Assembly (NCBI RefSeq): GCF_016901815.1
Contig: NZ_JACSNR010000003.1
Coordinates: forward strand, 124,001-188,000
Direction: 5' to 3'
Source: Hydrogenoanaerobacterium saccharovorans
GTDB lineage: Bacteria > Bacillota > Clostridia > Oscillospirales > Ruminococcaceae
Length of the DNA: 64,000 nt
Position 1 is the first letter of the stretch. Each line of letters begins with the position of its first letter. The notes beneath the pieces are model-generated. The model did no database searches. It was not told the DNA's origin and worked only from the letters and a program-made list of their open reading frames with translations. Positions 1 to 8,529 of this stretch are shown piece by piece. The translations under genes and the position numbers were made by a program.

Positions 1-1
1 G

Positions 2-139
2 GTAGAGAACGATGAAGTAGACGAAAAGGCGCTCTCCCAGAAGGAGATCAACCGTATGAAGCTGGCAGCAGCCCGTCGCCGTGACGCCGAGCGTTATGGC
101 GAGGAATATGTGGAAGTTTCGGACGAGGATCTGGAATAA
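2..139 (+). CDS. yidC: YidC/Oxa1 family membrane insertase, C-terminal tail (partial)
   Basis: Only the last 45 codons are in the window, in an open frame ending in TAA at 137-139. The visible peptide is a charged tail (KEINRMKLAAARRRDAERYG followed by acidic residues) with no membrane segment. Such basic/acidic cytoplasmic tails end YidC/SpoIIIJ insertases, and YidC directly precedes jag in most Firmicutes, as here. The family inserts and folds membrane proteins with or without SecYEG. The assignment rests mainly on the neighbour jag, 90 bases downstream. Confidence 0.7.
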   Translation, partial: VENDEVDEKALSQKEINRMKLAAARRRDAERYGEEYVEVSDEDLE

Positions 140-229
140 GAGCAGATCTGTTCATCGGAACGGTTCCCGTCGCCGGGGATTCCTGTCCCGGCAGTTATAC
201 AGCGGTCTGTATCAAGAGGAGGAACACAG

Positions 230-1336
230 ATGAAACGAGAATATATCGGCACCGGCAAAACGGTGGACGAAGCAATCGAAGCAGCTTGTGCGGCACTGGG
301 CTGTGAGCGTTCGGAAATCGAGTTTGAGATCCTGGCACTGGCCAAGAAGAGCTTCTTTGGACTGCGTACCACACCGGCTCAGGTCAAGGTGACCTGGGAG
401 GACGGCACACCGGAACCCCGTGCCAACCGTCCCCAGGAGGGCCGTCGGGAGAAGAAGGCGGAAAAGCCTGCCGAAAAGCCGGCAGAGAAGAAGCCGGAAC
501 CCCGTGCGGAGAAGCCGAAGAATGAGCCGAAGCCCGAGAAGCCCAAGGCAGAAAAGCCGGCGGAACCCAAGCCGGAAAAGCCCAGGGCGGAAAAGGCAGA
601 GAAGCCCAGAGCCGAGAAGCCGGCGGAGAAGAAGCCGGAGATCGAGCCCATGCGTCCCCTGCCCGAGCTGAGCGATGAGATCCCCGAGGCAGTAAAGCCC
701 AAGGCAGAGCTGGCAGCGGCCTATCTCACCGAAGTGATCAGGGCCATGGAAGTCAAGGACTTCACCATCACCCCGAAGATGCGGGAAGACACCCTGGTGC
801 TGCTCATTGAGGGCAGTGATCTGGGCGTCGTGATCGGACGCCGGGGCGAAACCCTGGACAGCCTGCAGGTACTCACCGGCCTGGCAGCCAACCGGGGCGA
901 AGGCGAGTATGTCCGGGTGAACCTGGACAGCGGCAACTTCCGGGAGAAGCGCACCAGGACCCTGGAAGAACTGGCTGTGAAGATGGCAAAGAACGCGGTC
1001 CGTACCGGACGCAGCACCACTCTGGAGCCCATGAACCCCTATGACCGCCGGATCATTCACGCGGCGGTAGCGGGTGTGGAAGGCGCAGCCTCCACCTCCA
1101 TCGGGGAGGAGCCCAACCGTCGGGTAGTTATCAGCTCGCTGAATCCCCGCAAGCCCCAGCAGGATCGCCGGGGCGGACATGGCGGCAGAGGCCGTCGGGG
1201 CGGACGCGGCGGCGACCGCCGCCGGGACAGCCGTCCGGTTGAGAATACCGCGGTAAACGCCGAGAAGCCGGCAGCTCCCAAGGCTCCCCTGAAGGAAGCC
1301 GAGGACAAGCCGCTCTACGGCAAGATCGAGCTGTAA
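230..1336 (+). CDS. jag: Jag/KhpB (SpoIIIJ-associated) RNA-binding protein
   Basis: 368 residues. An N-terminal Jag_N domain (about residues 1-50) is followed by a long low-complexity Lys/Pro/Glu/Ala linker (about 65-140), a KH domain with the GxxG loop VIGRRGE near residue 202, and an R3H domain with RRIIHAAV near residue 275. An Arg/Gly-rich segment (RGG-like, about 315-335) extends the C-terminus beyond most homologues and could add RNA affinity. KhpB/EloR proteins bind RNA and help control cell elongation and division. Start: ATG at 230 behind GAGGAGG at 215-221. It sits after yidC in the conserved rnpA-yidC-jag order and is closed by a terminator. Confidence 0.95.
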   Translation: MKREYIGTGKTVDEAIEAACAALGCERSEIEFEILALAKKSFFGLRTTPAQVKVTWEDGTPEPRANRPQEGRREKKAEKPAEKPAEKKPEPRAEKPKNEPKPEKPKAEKPAEPKPEKPRAEKAEKPRAEKPAEKKPEIEPMRPLPELSDEIPEAVKPKAELAAAYLTEVIRAMEVKDFTITPKMREDTLVLLIEGSDLGVVIGRRGETLDSLQVLTGLAANRGEGEYVRVNLDSGNFREKRTRTLEELAVKMAKNAVRTGRSTTLEPMNPYDRRIIHAAVAGVEGAASTSIGEEPNRRVVISSLNPRKPQQDRRGGHGGRGRRGGRGGDRRRDSRPVENTAVNAEKPAAPKAPLKEAEDKPLYGKIEL

Positions 1337-1350
1337 TCCTGTCTTTGAAG

Positions 1351-1389
1351 CAGACAGCGGGAAGAGAAATCCCCGCTGTCTGTTTTTTT
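1351..1389 (+). terminator. Rho-independent terminator after jag
   Basis: An 11-bp inverted repeat (CAGACAGCGGG / CCCGCTGTCTG) with a loop of about 10 bases is followed by seven T. Confidence 0.9.
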
Positions 1390-1471
1390 GCGCTCGGGCA
1401 GGTGACAGCCCCCGGGCCGCTGTGGTAAGATAGAGGCAAACAAGGCCCAGTATGAAAGGAGATTTTCAGTT

Positions 1472-1945
1472 ATGCAGCATCGTATGAAGGAGTTCTCCAT
1501 GACACCCGAAGCCACCCTCGCCCTGCTCGGACGGGGACAGGTGGGTGTGCTCTCCACCTCGGGAGCGGACGGCGCACCCTATGGCGTGCCGGTGCACTAT
1601 CTCTGGCAGGACGGCAAACTCTGGTTCCATGGCCTGCCTGCCGGGGAAAAGCTGGAGAATATCGCCCGGGATCACCGGGTGTGCTTTACCGTATGGGAGT
1701 TCGGCGGAATCCTCACCGAGGGCGCCGGGAATCCCTGCCAGGCCGACGCCGCCTATGTGTGCGCTGTCCTCCGGGGCAAGGCACGGCTGGTGGACGATCC
1801 CGCCGAAAAGCGCCGCGTCTTCCTGGCGATCACCGAGAAGTATGCCCCGGAGCTTCTGGATCTGCCCATTCCCGAGGCCCGCATCGCCGGTACAGCCCTG
1901 GTGGAAGTCACTCCTGTCACCCTCACCGGCAAGTATCACCGCTGA
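1472..1945 (+). CDS. Pyridoxamine 5'-phosphate oxidase family protein (FMN-binding split barrel)
   Basis: 157 residues, the usual size for small NimA/PNPOx-like flavoproteins. The pattern ATLALLGRGQVGVLSTSG, then PYGVPVHYLW, WFHGLPAGEKLENI and VCFTVWE is typical of the split-barrel FMN-binding fold, where the middle segment contacts the flavin phosphate. Members are often called nitroimidazole-resistance (NimA-like) or general FMN oxidoreductases; the substrate cannot be read from sequence. Start ATG 1472 is preceded by AAAGGAG at 1455-1461. It stands alone between two terminators, so it is probably monocistronic. A second PNPOx domain occurs in the fusion gene at 47.2-48.3 kb. Confidence 0.85.
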   Translation: MQHRMKEFSMTPEATLALLGRGQVGVLSTSGADGAPYGVPVHYLWQDGKLWFHGLPAGEKLENIARDHRVCFTVWEFGGILTEGAGNPCQADAAYVCAVLRGKARLVDDPAEKRRVFLAITEKYAPELLDLPIPEARIAGTALVEVTPVTLTGKYHR

Positions 1946-1959
1946 TGGTTTCCTGTTCC

Positions 1960-1994
1960 CGCCCTGCCCCGTATTCCCGGAGCAGGGCGGTTTT
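1960..1994 (+). terminator. Rho-independent terminator after the PNPOx gene
   Basis: An 8-bp stem (CGCCCTGC / GCAGGGCG) is followed by GTTTT. Confidence 0.65.
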
Positions 1995-2016
1995 CCGCTC
2001 TCCAGGCCGGAAAAGG

Positions 2017-2045
2017 TTGCCATCCCCGGCGGGAACGATTATAAT
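2017..2045 (+). promoter_or_regulatory. Sigma-A type promoter upstream of murD
   Basis: TTGCCA (2017-2022), 17-base spacer, TATAAT (2040-2045). The predicted leader before the murD ATG is about 160 nt; no clear riboswitch fold was recognised in it. Confidence 0.7.
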
Positions 2046-2212
2046 GGGGTTTGTAAATCCTGTCCCGGAACGGGTGCCGTCCGGGGAGGGGAACTTTTTG
2101 CCGCAAGGCAGAATCTTTATGCCCTGGCCCCGGCTAAAAAAGAAGAATCGGGGATAGAATAAAAGGGAGAAAGAATCCCAATTTTCACCCAATCAGAGAG
2201 GAAGCGTTTCCT

Positions 2213-3604
2213 ATGAAACTTACACTGGAACAGTACCACAGCATGATCAAGACCCGCTCCATCGGCTTTATCGGAGTGGGTGTCAGCCATCGGGAGCTGA
2301 TCCGTCAGTATGCCGCTGCCGGAGCCCGGCTCACCGTCCGGGACCGCCGCAGCCTTGAGGAACTGGGCGACTTCGGCAGGGAGCTCACTCAGATGGGAGT
2401 CCGGCTCATGCTGGGCGCCGATTACCTCCGGGACATCACCGAGGAGGTGCTCTTCCGCACCCCCGGCATGAAGTTCTATACCCCTGAACTCACCGAAGCC
2501 CGCCGCCGGGGTGTGGCAGTCACCAGTGAGCTGGAGCTTTTCCTGGCGCTCTGTCCCTGTCCGGTGTATGGCATCACCGGTTCGGACGGCAAGACCACCA
2601 GCACCACCCTCATCGCCGAACTGCTCCGGCGGTCGGGCCGGACGGTGCATCTGGGCGGCAATATCGGCGCGCCGCTGCTGCCGGTCATCGACCAGGTTAA
2701 GCCCGAAGATGCCGCTGTGGTGGAGCTTTCCAGCTTCCAGCTCATCTCCATGCGCCGCAGTCCTGATACCGCCCTCATCACCAATGTGGCGCCCAACCAT
2801 CTGGATATGCACAAGGATATGCAGGAGTATGTGGATTCGAAAAAGAATCTCTACCGCCATCAGGACGCCTTCAGCCGGACGGTGCTCAACTGGGATAATG
2901 ACATCACCCGTTCCATGGCTGAGGAGGTCCGGGGGGATCTCTACTGGTTCTCCCGCCGGGAAACCGTTTCCCGTGGAACATATCTCGACACCGACGGCGT
3001 CCTCCATCATATCGATGAAACCGGCGATGTGGCGCTCTTCCCCATGCAGGAGATCCGCATTCCCGGCATGCACAATGTAGAAAACTTCCTTGGCGTCATT
3101 GCGGCGCTGTGGGGCGAGGTTTCCCCGGAGCTGTTCCGCACTGTGGCAAGGGAGTTTGCCGGAGTGGAGCACCGCATTGAGTTCGTGCGGGAGCTTGATG
3201 GCGTCAAGTGGTACAACGACTCCATTGCCTCCAACCCCACCCGTACCATTGCGGGACTGATGAGCTTCAATCAGAAGCTCTGCATCATCGCCGGCGGCTA
3301 TGACAAGAAGATCCCCTTCCAGCCGCTGGCAGACCCGGTGGCGGAGCGGGTGAAGCTGCTGATCCTCACCGGTCCCACCGCTGATAAGATCGAAGCGGCA
3401 GTGAAGGCAAGCCCCAAGTATGACCCGGCTCAGTGCCGGATTCTCCGGGCGAAGGATCTGCCCGAAGCGGTGGCACTGGCCCGGCAGGAGACTGTCCCCG
3501 GGGATATTGTATCCCTCTCCCCGGCGTGTGCCAGCTTTGATGCCTATCCGAACTTCGAGGTGCGGGGACAGCACTTCAAGGAGCTGGTACGGGCGCTGTC
3601 CTGA
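2213..3604 (+). CDS. murD: UDP-N-acetylmuramoyl-L-alanine--D-glutamate ligase
   Basis: 463 residues, the normal size for MurD. It adds D-Glu to UDP-MurNAc-L-Ala in the cytoplasm, an essential step of peptidoglycan precursor synthesis. An N-terminal Rossmann-like domain starts with IGFIGVGVSHRELI (about residue 17). The Mur-ligase ATP-binding loop is GITGSDGKTT (about residues 119-128; MurD enzymes usually have TN or SN before GK, so SDGK is a mild variant). The central domain has TNVAPNHLDMH and the C-terminal domain has the conserved EHRIEFV and YNDSIASNP motifs. Start ATG 2213. It is transcribed from its own promoter and is not inside a large dcw cluster. Confidence 0.95.
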   Translation: MKLTLEQYHSMIKTRSIGFIGVGVSHRELIRQYAAAGARLTVRDRRSLEELGDFGRELTQMGVRLMLGADYLRDITEEVLFRTPGMKFYTPELTEARRRGVAVTSELELFLALCPCPVYGITGSDGKTTSTTLIAELLRRSGRTVHLGGNIGAPLLPVIDQVKPEDAAVVELSSFQLISMRRSPDTALITNVAPNHLDMHKDMQEYVDSKKNLYRHQDAFSRTVLNWDNDITRSMAEEVRGDLYWFSRRETVSRGTYLDTDGVLHHIDETGDVALFPMQEIRIPGMHNVENFLGVIAALWGEVSPELFRTVAREFAGVEHRIEFVRELDGVKWYNDSIASNPTRTIAGLMSFNQKLCIIAGGYDKKIPFQPLADPVAERVKLLILTGPTADKIEAAVKASPKYDPAQCRILRAKDLPEAVALARQETVPGDIVSLSPACASFDAYPNFEVRGQHFKELVRALS

Positions 3605-3745
3605 GCCGGGACAGAACTCCCTCCCACTATAAGAAGAAAAAACCGGTGATCCGGGCAGAAAAACGCCCCAAAACCGGTGCTTTACATAAATTTTACACAA
3701 AGCCCGTCCTGTCCGACCAGGGACAGGACAGGAAGGAGGCGTTTC

Positions 3746-4792
3746 ATGCGAACCATAGAGGAAATCCGCCAGCTGCTGCTGGAATTGTCCGCCTGTACCG
3801 GGGTATCCGGTGATGAGGGCGGCATTGCGAAAAAGATCGGGGAACTGCTCAGGCCGGCGGCAGACTGCCGGCGCACCCCGCTGGGGAATGTGATTGCCGT
3901 GCAGAATGCCGGCGCTCCCAAAAAGCTGATGACTGCTGCCCACATGGACGAAGTGGGATTTCTGGTGACCCATATTGAGGAGGACGGTTTCCTGCGGGTG
4001 AACCAGGTGGGCGGAGTGGACCGCAAGCTGTATGCCTCGTCCTGTGTGACGGTGCATACCGCGTCGGGACCGCTCTCCGGGGTGATCTCCTCGGTGCCGC
4101 CCCATCTGCGTAAGGAGGAAAAGGAACTCCCTGCCTCGGACGAAGTGGCAGTGGATCTGGGTCTTTCGGGCGAGCGGGCCAGGGAACTGGTCTGCCCCGG
4201 CGACCGTGTGACCATCGACTGTGAACCGGCGGTGCTGCTGGACGGCAGCGTATCCGCCAAGGCGCTGGACGACCGGGCCTGCTGTGCGGCAGTGATCCTG
4301 GCGGCGGAGGAGCTTGCCGGGAAAAATCTCCCGCTGGAGCTCTCCTATGTGTTCACCACCATGGAGGAGGTGGGCTCCCAGGGAGCTGTGACCGCCGCCG
4401 GGGAGATCGCCCCGGATTATGCGGTGGCACTGGATGTGTCCTTTGCGGTGACCCCCGATGTCCCCGCCCGCAACTGCGGCAAGATGGGCGGCGGCGTGAT
4501 GCTGGGCATTGCCCCCATTCTCGACAATGGGGAAACCGACCGGGTACGCCGTGTGGCAAAGGAACAGGAACTGCCCCTGCAGTTTGAGGTCATGGGCGGC
4601 AGCACCGGCACCGATGCGGACTGCATAGCGGCATCGGGCAGCGGGGTGCGTACCGTGCTGTTCTCCATTCCCCAGAAGTATATGCACACCCCGGTGGAGA
4701 CGGTGGCGCCGGAAGATGTAAAGGCCACAGCGGAACTGCTCTGCGCCTATATCACCGATCTTGCCAAGGATCTTGCGAAGGAGGGAAACTGA
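3746..4792 (+). CDS. M42 family metallopeptidase (first copy)
   Basis: 348 residues, as expected for M42 aminopeptidases/endoglucanase-like proteins (FrvX/YsdC/PepA type). Metal and catalytic motifs are visible: AAHMDEVGF (His/Asp ligands), DDRACCAAV (bridging Asp), MEEVGSQGA (Glu-Glu), and the late YMHTPVE histidine. Start ATG 3746 is chosen because GGAAGGAGG (3731-3739) precedes it; an upstream in-frame ATG at 3677 lacks a ribosome site. These cytosolic two-zinc or two-cobalt enzymes trim N-terminal residues from peptides. It is translationally close to a second M42 gene (1 base gap), so the two may form a hetero-oligomer or have different specificities. Confidence 0.9.
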   Translation: MRTIEEIRQLLLELSACTGVSGDEGGIAKKIGELLRPAADCRRTPLGNVIAVQNAGAPKKLMTAAHMDEVGFLVTHIEEDGFLRVNQVGGVDRKLYASSCVTVHTASGPLSGVISSVPPHLRKEEKELPASDEVAVDLGLSGERARELVCPGDRVTIDCEPAVLLDGSVSAKALDDRACCAAVILAAEELAGKNLPLELSYVFTTMEEVGSQGAVTAAGEIAPDYAVALDVSFAVTPDVPARNCGKMGGGVMLGIAPILDNGETDRVRRVAKEQELPLQFEVMGGSTGTDADCIAASGSGVRTVLFSIPQKYMHTPVETVAPEDVKATAELLCAYITDLAKDLAKEGN

Positions 4793-4793
4793 C

Positions 4794-5825
4794 ATGGAAC
4801 TGACCCAGCGAATCCGGGAACTCACGGCGCTGCCGGGAGTATCGGGACAGGAGGACGCAGTGCGGGAGTATCTGCTCCGGGCGCTCCAGGGCCGGGAGGA
4901 CTGTGACTGCCGGGTGGATGCCCTGGGCAATCTCATTGTGAAGAAGACCGGACGGCAGACCCCGGCAAAATCCCTTCTCATCACCGCCCACATGGACGAA
5001 GTGGGCTATCTCATCACCTATATTGAGGACAGCGGCCTGCTGCGGTTTGCCCCGGTGGGAGGCGTTTCCCCCGAGGTAATGGCAGGCAAGCGGGTGTATG
5101 TGGGCCAGAAGCTGCTGCCCGGCCTGGTGGGACTCAAGGCAGTCCATCAGCAGAAGGCAGCGGAGCGCACGGCCCCGCCCGAAGCGGACAACCTCTATAT
5201 CGATATCGGCGCAAAGAGCCGGGAGGAGGCCGAAGCCGCCGTCACCCTGGGCGACCGGGTGAGCTTTGCCCAGAACTATGCCCGGTTCGGGGAGGGCTTT
5301 GTCCGGGCCAAGGCGCTGGATAACCGTCTGGGCTGTGCCTTCCTGCTGGAACTGCTCCTCTCGGAGAGCGAGTACAGCTTCACCGGCGCCTTCACCGTCC
5401 AGGAGGAGAACGGCTGTATCGGAGCCAAGGCGGCAGCGGGTTCGGTTCAGCCGGACATCGGCCTGATCCTCGAGACCACCACGGCGTCCGATCTCCCGGG
5501 CAATGACGGAGCCAAAAAGGTTTCGGTGGTGGGAGCCGGCCCGGTGATCTCCTATATGGACCGGGGCACCATCTATCCCCGGCGGCTGACCCGGTGGCTG
5601 GAACAGCTGGCAGCGGAGGCGGGAATCTCCACCCAGAAAAAGACCCTCATTGCCGGCGGCAATGAAGCCCGGACCGTACAGACTGCCGGAGCCGGTTCGG
5701 AGGTCATGGGGATTTCGGTGGCCTGCCGGTATCTGCACAGCCAGGCGGTGACCGCTTCGGAGCGGGATGTTGAGGATACCCTGCGGCTGGTGCGTCTGGC
5801 AGTGAGCCGGGCAGGCGAACTGTGA
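4794..5825 (+). CDS. M42 family metallopeptidase (second copy)
   Basis: 343 residues. It has TAHMDEVGYL, LDNRLGCAFLL, QEENGCIGA and YLHSQAVTA at the positions of the M42 metal/catalytic motifs. Compared with the first copy, the last motif reads YLHS rather than YMHTPVE and the Glu-Glu motif is EENG rather than EEVG, suggesting divergent specificity. Start ATG 4794 lies behind GAAGGAGG that is embedded in the end of the preceding gene. Its stop overlaps the GTG start of the GNAT gene by four bases (GTGA), pointing to translational coupling in a three-gene operon. Confidence 0.88.
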   Translation: MELTQRIRELTALPGVSGQEDAVREYLLRALQGREDCDCRVDALGNLIVKKTGRQTPAKSLLITAHMDEVGYLITYIEDSGLLRFAPVGGVSPEVMAGKRVYVGQKLLPGLVGLKAVHQQKAAERTAPPEADNLYIDIGAKSREEAEAAVTLGDRVSFAQNYARFGEGFVRAKALDNRLGCAFLLELLLSESEYSFTGAFTVQEENGCIGAKAAAGSVQPDIGLILETTTASDLPGNDGAKKVSVVGAGPVISYMDRGTIYPRRLTRWLEQLAAEAGISTQKKTLIAGGNEARTVQTAGAGSEVMGISVACRYLHSQAVTASERDVEDTLRLVRLAVSRAGEL

Positions 5826-6715
5826 TCGCCTATCTCAATCCCCTGCAGGGGGAGGAATTTCTCGACCTCTGCTGTGTGGAACCGATCATCGGGGCGAGGA
5901 TCTGCAGCTGGTACTGCTGTTATGCCAATGCCTATCCCTTCTGTGACCTGTGGATCATCTATTCGGACAAAAAGAACCCCGACTTCCCGCCCTCCGAGAT
6001 CCATGAGGGCTATCCCCATGGAGTGGCGGCCCGGTATCAGGGGACGCTGTGCATTGCCTGTGACCCGGACGTGGACTTTGACGAGCTGGCGGAGTTTATA
6101 GCGGGCAGCGGCGCCATGGAGGTGGAGTGTCTCTCCCCCATTATGGACGAGCTGCTTCCCCGGATTCCCTACCGGCTGCGTCAGCGCCAGATGGTGATGA
6201 CCTACGACTTTGACCGGGAAGGCCAGCCGGGCTTCCCGCCGGCAGCGGTGCTGAGCGAGCGGAATTTTATATACAGCGACCATCTGGACAGCGATGCCGA
6301 TGCCTTTGTGGAGAACCGGGAGCTGCGGGAGATGTATGAGGTGATCTGCCAGTGTTTTGAGGGCTTCCGGGAGAACAGCCCCTTCCCGGGGTGGTATGTG
6401 GATACCTTTGCCCGCATCAAGAAAGCGGAGAGCTATCTCTGCGGGCTCACCCGGGAGGGAGAGCTGGTGTCCACAGCGGGGGTGTACAATATCTCGCCGG
6501 TGTCGGCGATGATCAGTTCGGTGGCGACCCTCCCCCATTGGCGGGGACAGGGTCTGGCCCGGCAGTGCATCCGCCGGTGCCTGGAGTATATCCGCTATCT
6601 GGACTGTACTCCCTACCTCACCGCCGCCGAGCCCAGCCTGGTGGAGTACTACACCGGCCTGGGCTTCACCCCCTGCGCCGAGCGGTGTTCGGCCCTATAC
6701 TGGCCACAACGCTGA
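5822..6715 (+). CDS. GNAT family N-acetyltransferase
   Basis: 297 residues, GTG start coupled to the stop of the second M42 gene. The C-terminal third is a GNAT fold: the acetyl-CoA motif A reads HWRGQGLARQCIRRCL (about residues 239-254) and the C-terminus YYTGLGFTPCAER is a typical final strand/turn. The N-terminal two thirds is a divergent region, as in two-domain GNATs. Substrate unknown. Oddity: the last 20 or so codons recur 288 bases downstream as an orphan copy ending in its own stop (see repeat at 6935-7000). Confidence 0.85.
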   Translation: MIAYLNPLQGEEFLDLCCVEPIIGARICSWYCCYANAYPFCDLWIIYSDKKNPDFPPSEIHEGYPHGVAARYQGTLCIACDPDVDFDELAEFIAGSGAMEVECLSPIMDELLPRIPYRLRQRQMVMTYDFDREGQPGFPPAAVLSERNFIYSDHLDSDADAFVENRELREMYEVICQCFEGFRENSPFPGWYVDTFARIKKAESYLCGLTREGELVSTAGVYNISPVSAMISSVATLPHWRGQGLARQCIRRCLEYIRYLDCTPYLTAAEPSLVEYYTGLGFTPCAERCSALYWPQR

Positions 6716-6730
6716 AGCGTTGTGGCGCAG

Positions 6731-6799
6731 CGAATTTGCTTCGCAAATTCGTGGCAAGGTCGGGCGTTGAGGCGCTGCGAATTTGCAAAGCAAATTCGC
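6731..6799. repeat. Two perfect short hairpins (CGAATTTGC family)
   Basis: CGAATTTGC-TTC-GCAAATTCG at 6731-6751 and GCGAATTTGC-AAA-GCAAATTCGC at 6777-6799. No T-run follows either, so they are not standard terminators. The second has the same 10-3-10 geometry as hairpins at 23155-23177 and 29405-29427. Confidence 0.85.
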
Positions 6800-6934
6800 A
6801 GGTGGGGTGTGTTGAGGCACTGCGAATCTGGCTTCACCAAATTCGGGGCGGGACAGGAGTGCGGAAGCGTTACTGCCCGGCGGCTGTGAGTTTTCAGAAG
6901 AAAACCTCCCGCCGCCGCACCTGGCCTAGTAAAA

Positions 6935-7000
6935 TATTATACCGGTCTGGGCTTCACCCCCTGCGCCGAGCGGTGTTCGGCTTTATATTACCCACGGTAG
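6935..7000 (+). pseudogene. Duplicated 3' end of the GNAT gene (gene remnant)
   Basis: Reads Y-Y-T-G-L-G-F-T-P-C-A-E-R then CSALYYPR and TAG, matching the end of the GNAT protein at 6646-6715. A 35-base core (6659-6693 and 6947-6981) is identical. There is no start codon, so it is not expressed as a separate protein. Confidence 0.85.
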
Positions 7001-7091
7001 CCCGGCGCCCCGCCCCCAAATATGTTTTCTCTCCGGCAGGAGCCGGATTTCCCATACGATTTTTACAGAAAAGAGGACAGATCAAACTACC

Positions 7092-8360
7092 ATGAAAGAA
7101 CCGTTTTTCACCATAGATGAGAGGATCGAAACCCTCTGCCGTCAGGCCGAGGAACAGTGTGCCGGCATTTTCCGGCAGATCGACGATACCGCCGACTACA
7201 ATGCCCGGAAGGTACTGGCTGCCTTTATCAGGAACCGGGTCAGTGAGCCCATGTTCGCAGGCACCACCGGCTATGGCTACGGCGACATCGGACGGGAAGC
7301 CCTGGATGCGGTACTGGCAGACATCTTCGGCTGTGAGGACGCCCTGATCCGCCACAATTTCGTATCCGGCACCCATGCCCTCACCACAGCGCTGTTCGGC
7401 GTGCTGCGGCCCGGGGATACCATTGTGTCCCTCACCGGACGCCCCTATGATACCCTGGAAGAGGTGGTAGGTCTCCGGGGAGAAGGCCATGGCAGCCTCA
7501 AGGAGTGGGGCGTGACCTTCAAGATGCAGGAGCTGGCTCCGGACGGACACATCGATTTTGATGCCATTCCGGCGGCGGTACAGGGAGCCAGGGTGGCCTA
7601 TATCCAGCGCAGCCGGGGCTATACTCTGCGTCCGTCGGTGACAGTGGCAGAGATCGCCCGGGTGGTGGAGCTGGTGAAGAAGGCCAGTCCGGACACCATC
7701 GTCATGGTGGACAACTGCTACGGGGAGTTTGTGGAGCGGCAGGAGCCCACTGAGGTGGGAGCCGAACTCATCATCGGGTCGCTCATCAAGAACCCCGGCG
7801 GCGGCATTGCCCGCACCGGCGGTTACATAGCAGGCCGGGCCGATCTGGTGGAGCTGTGTGCTCACCGGCTCACTGCCCCGGGCGTGGGCAAAGAGGTCGG
7901 CTGTACCCTGGGTGAGAGCCGCAATATGTTCATCGGCCTGTTCCTGGCGCCTACGGTGGTGGCTGCGGCAGTCAAGACAGCGGTGCTCACCTCGGCGGTA
8001 TGCCAGAATCTGGGCTATGCGGTCACTCCCCGCTGGGACGAGAAGCGCACCGATATTATCCAGGCCATCACCCTGGGCGATGAGGCGTCGCTGGTGGCCT
8101 TCTGCCAGGGCGTCCAGAAGGGCGCGCCGGTGGATGCCTATGTCACCCCCGAGCCCTGGGATATGCCCGGCTATGAGAGCCAGGTCATCATGGCAGCCGG
8201 CGCCTTTACCATGGGCGCTTCCATTGAGCTGTCCGCCGATGCCCCCATCCGCGAACCCTACGCCGCCTGGATGCAGGGCGCCCTCACCTATCCCTCGGGC
8301 AAGGTAGGCCTCAAGCTCGCCCTCCAGTCCATGCTGGAGCAGGGCGCGCTCAAGCTGTAA
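7092..8360 (+). CDS. PLP-dependent methionine gamma-lyase/aluminium-resistance family protein
   Basis: 422 residues, typical for the Alum_res/YnbB family (fold-type I PLP enzymes annotated as methionine gamma-lyase family or cystathionine beta-lyase-like). Visible hallmarks: GTTGYGYGDIGREALD near the N-terminus, NFVSGTHALTTALFGVL (cofactor phosphate region), VMVDNCYGEFVE (the Asp that pairs with the PLP ring nitrogen) and GSLIKNPGGGIARTGGYIAG, where the Lys is the expected Schiff-base lysine. It probably cleaves a C-S bond of a sulfur amino acid in the cytosol; true substrate unproven. Start ATG 7092 has only a modest ribosome site (AGAGGA). A 26-codon ORF follows at 8375. Confidence 0.9.
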   Translation: MKEPFFTIDERIETLCRQAEEQCAGIFRQIDDTADYNARKVLAAFIRNRVSEPMFAGTTGYGYGDIGREALDAVLADIFGCEDALIRHNFVSGTHALTTALFGVLRPGDTIVSLTGRPYDTLEEVVGLRGEGHGSLKEWGVTFKMQELAPDGHIDFDAIPAAVQGARVAYIQRSRGYTLRPSVTVAEIARVVELVKKASPDTIVMVDNCYGEFVERQEPTEVGAELIIGSLIKNPGGGIARTGGYIAGRADLVELCAHRLTAPGVGKEVGCTLGESRNMFIGLFLAPTVVAAAVKTAVLTSAVCQNLGYAVTPRWDEKRTDIIQAITLGDEASLVAFCQGVQKGAPVDAYVTPEPWDMPGYESQVIMAAGAFTMGASIELSADAPIREPYAAWMQGALTYPSGKVGLKLALQSMLEQGALKL

Positions 8361-8374
8361 TGGAGAGAAAAATC

Positions 8375-8455
8375 ATGTCCGGTTGTTTTGTGCCTGTTCT
8401 CTTTGCGGGAGTGTTTCTGCTGGGGCTGTGGAAAGGCCTGAGCCGGGGCCTCTGA
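8375..8455 (+). CDS. Possible 26-residue membrane peptide
   Basis: ATG at 8375 follows GGAGAG (8362-8367) by about 7 bases and the frame ends in TGA at 8453. The peptide has a hydrophobic stretch CFVPVLFAGVFLLGLW and a short basic end, i.e. one possible membrane span. It lies between the PLP enzyme and the terminator, so it would be co-transcribed. Function unknown; it could be a chance ORF. Confidence 0.35.
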   Translation: MSGCFVPVLFAGVFLLGLWKGLSRGL

Positions 8456-8477
8456 TACAAACCCATGGTTTTTCATG

Positions 8478-8516
8478 AAAAAAGGACTGTCTGTTTTCCA
8501 GACAGTCCTTTTTTCT
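8478..8516. terminator. Bidirectional terminator between converging genes
   Basis: AAAAAAGGACTGTCTG / CAGACAGTCCTTTTTT inverted repeat with a 5-base loop; A-run and T-run allow use from both strands. Confidence 0.9.
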
Positions 8517-8529
8517 GTGTGGGAAGGGA

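Larger units (their letters stand above)
6716..7091. other. Intergenic region with hairpins and an orphan gene-end copy
   Basis: 376 bases without a credible gene. It contains two perfect hairpins (6731-6751: 9-bp stem, TTC loop; 6777-6799: 10-bp stem, AAA loop), a third degenerate relative near 6826-6845, and the duplicate of the GNAT 3' end at 6935-7000. No clear promoter for the next gene was seen. Confidence 0.8.

Noticed and set aside
2046-2212. Riboswitch in the murD leader
   Set aside because: The leader is long, but no conserved class motif or long complementary arms were found.
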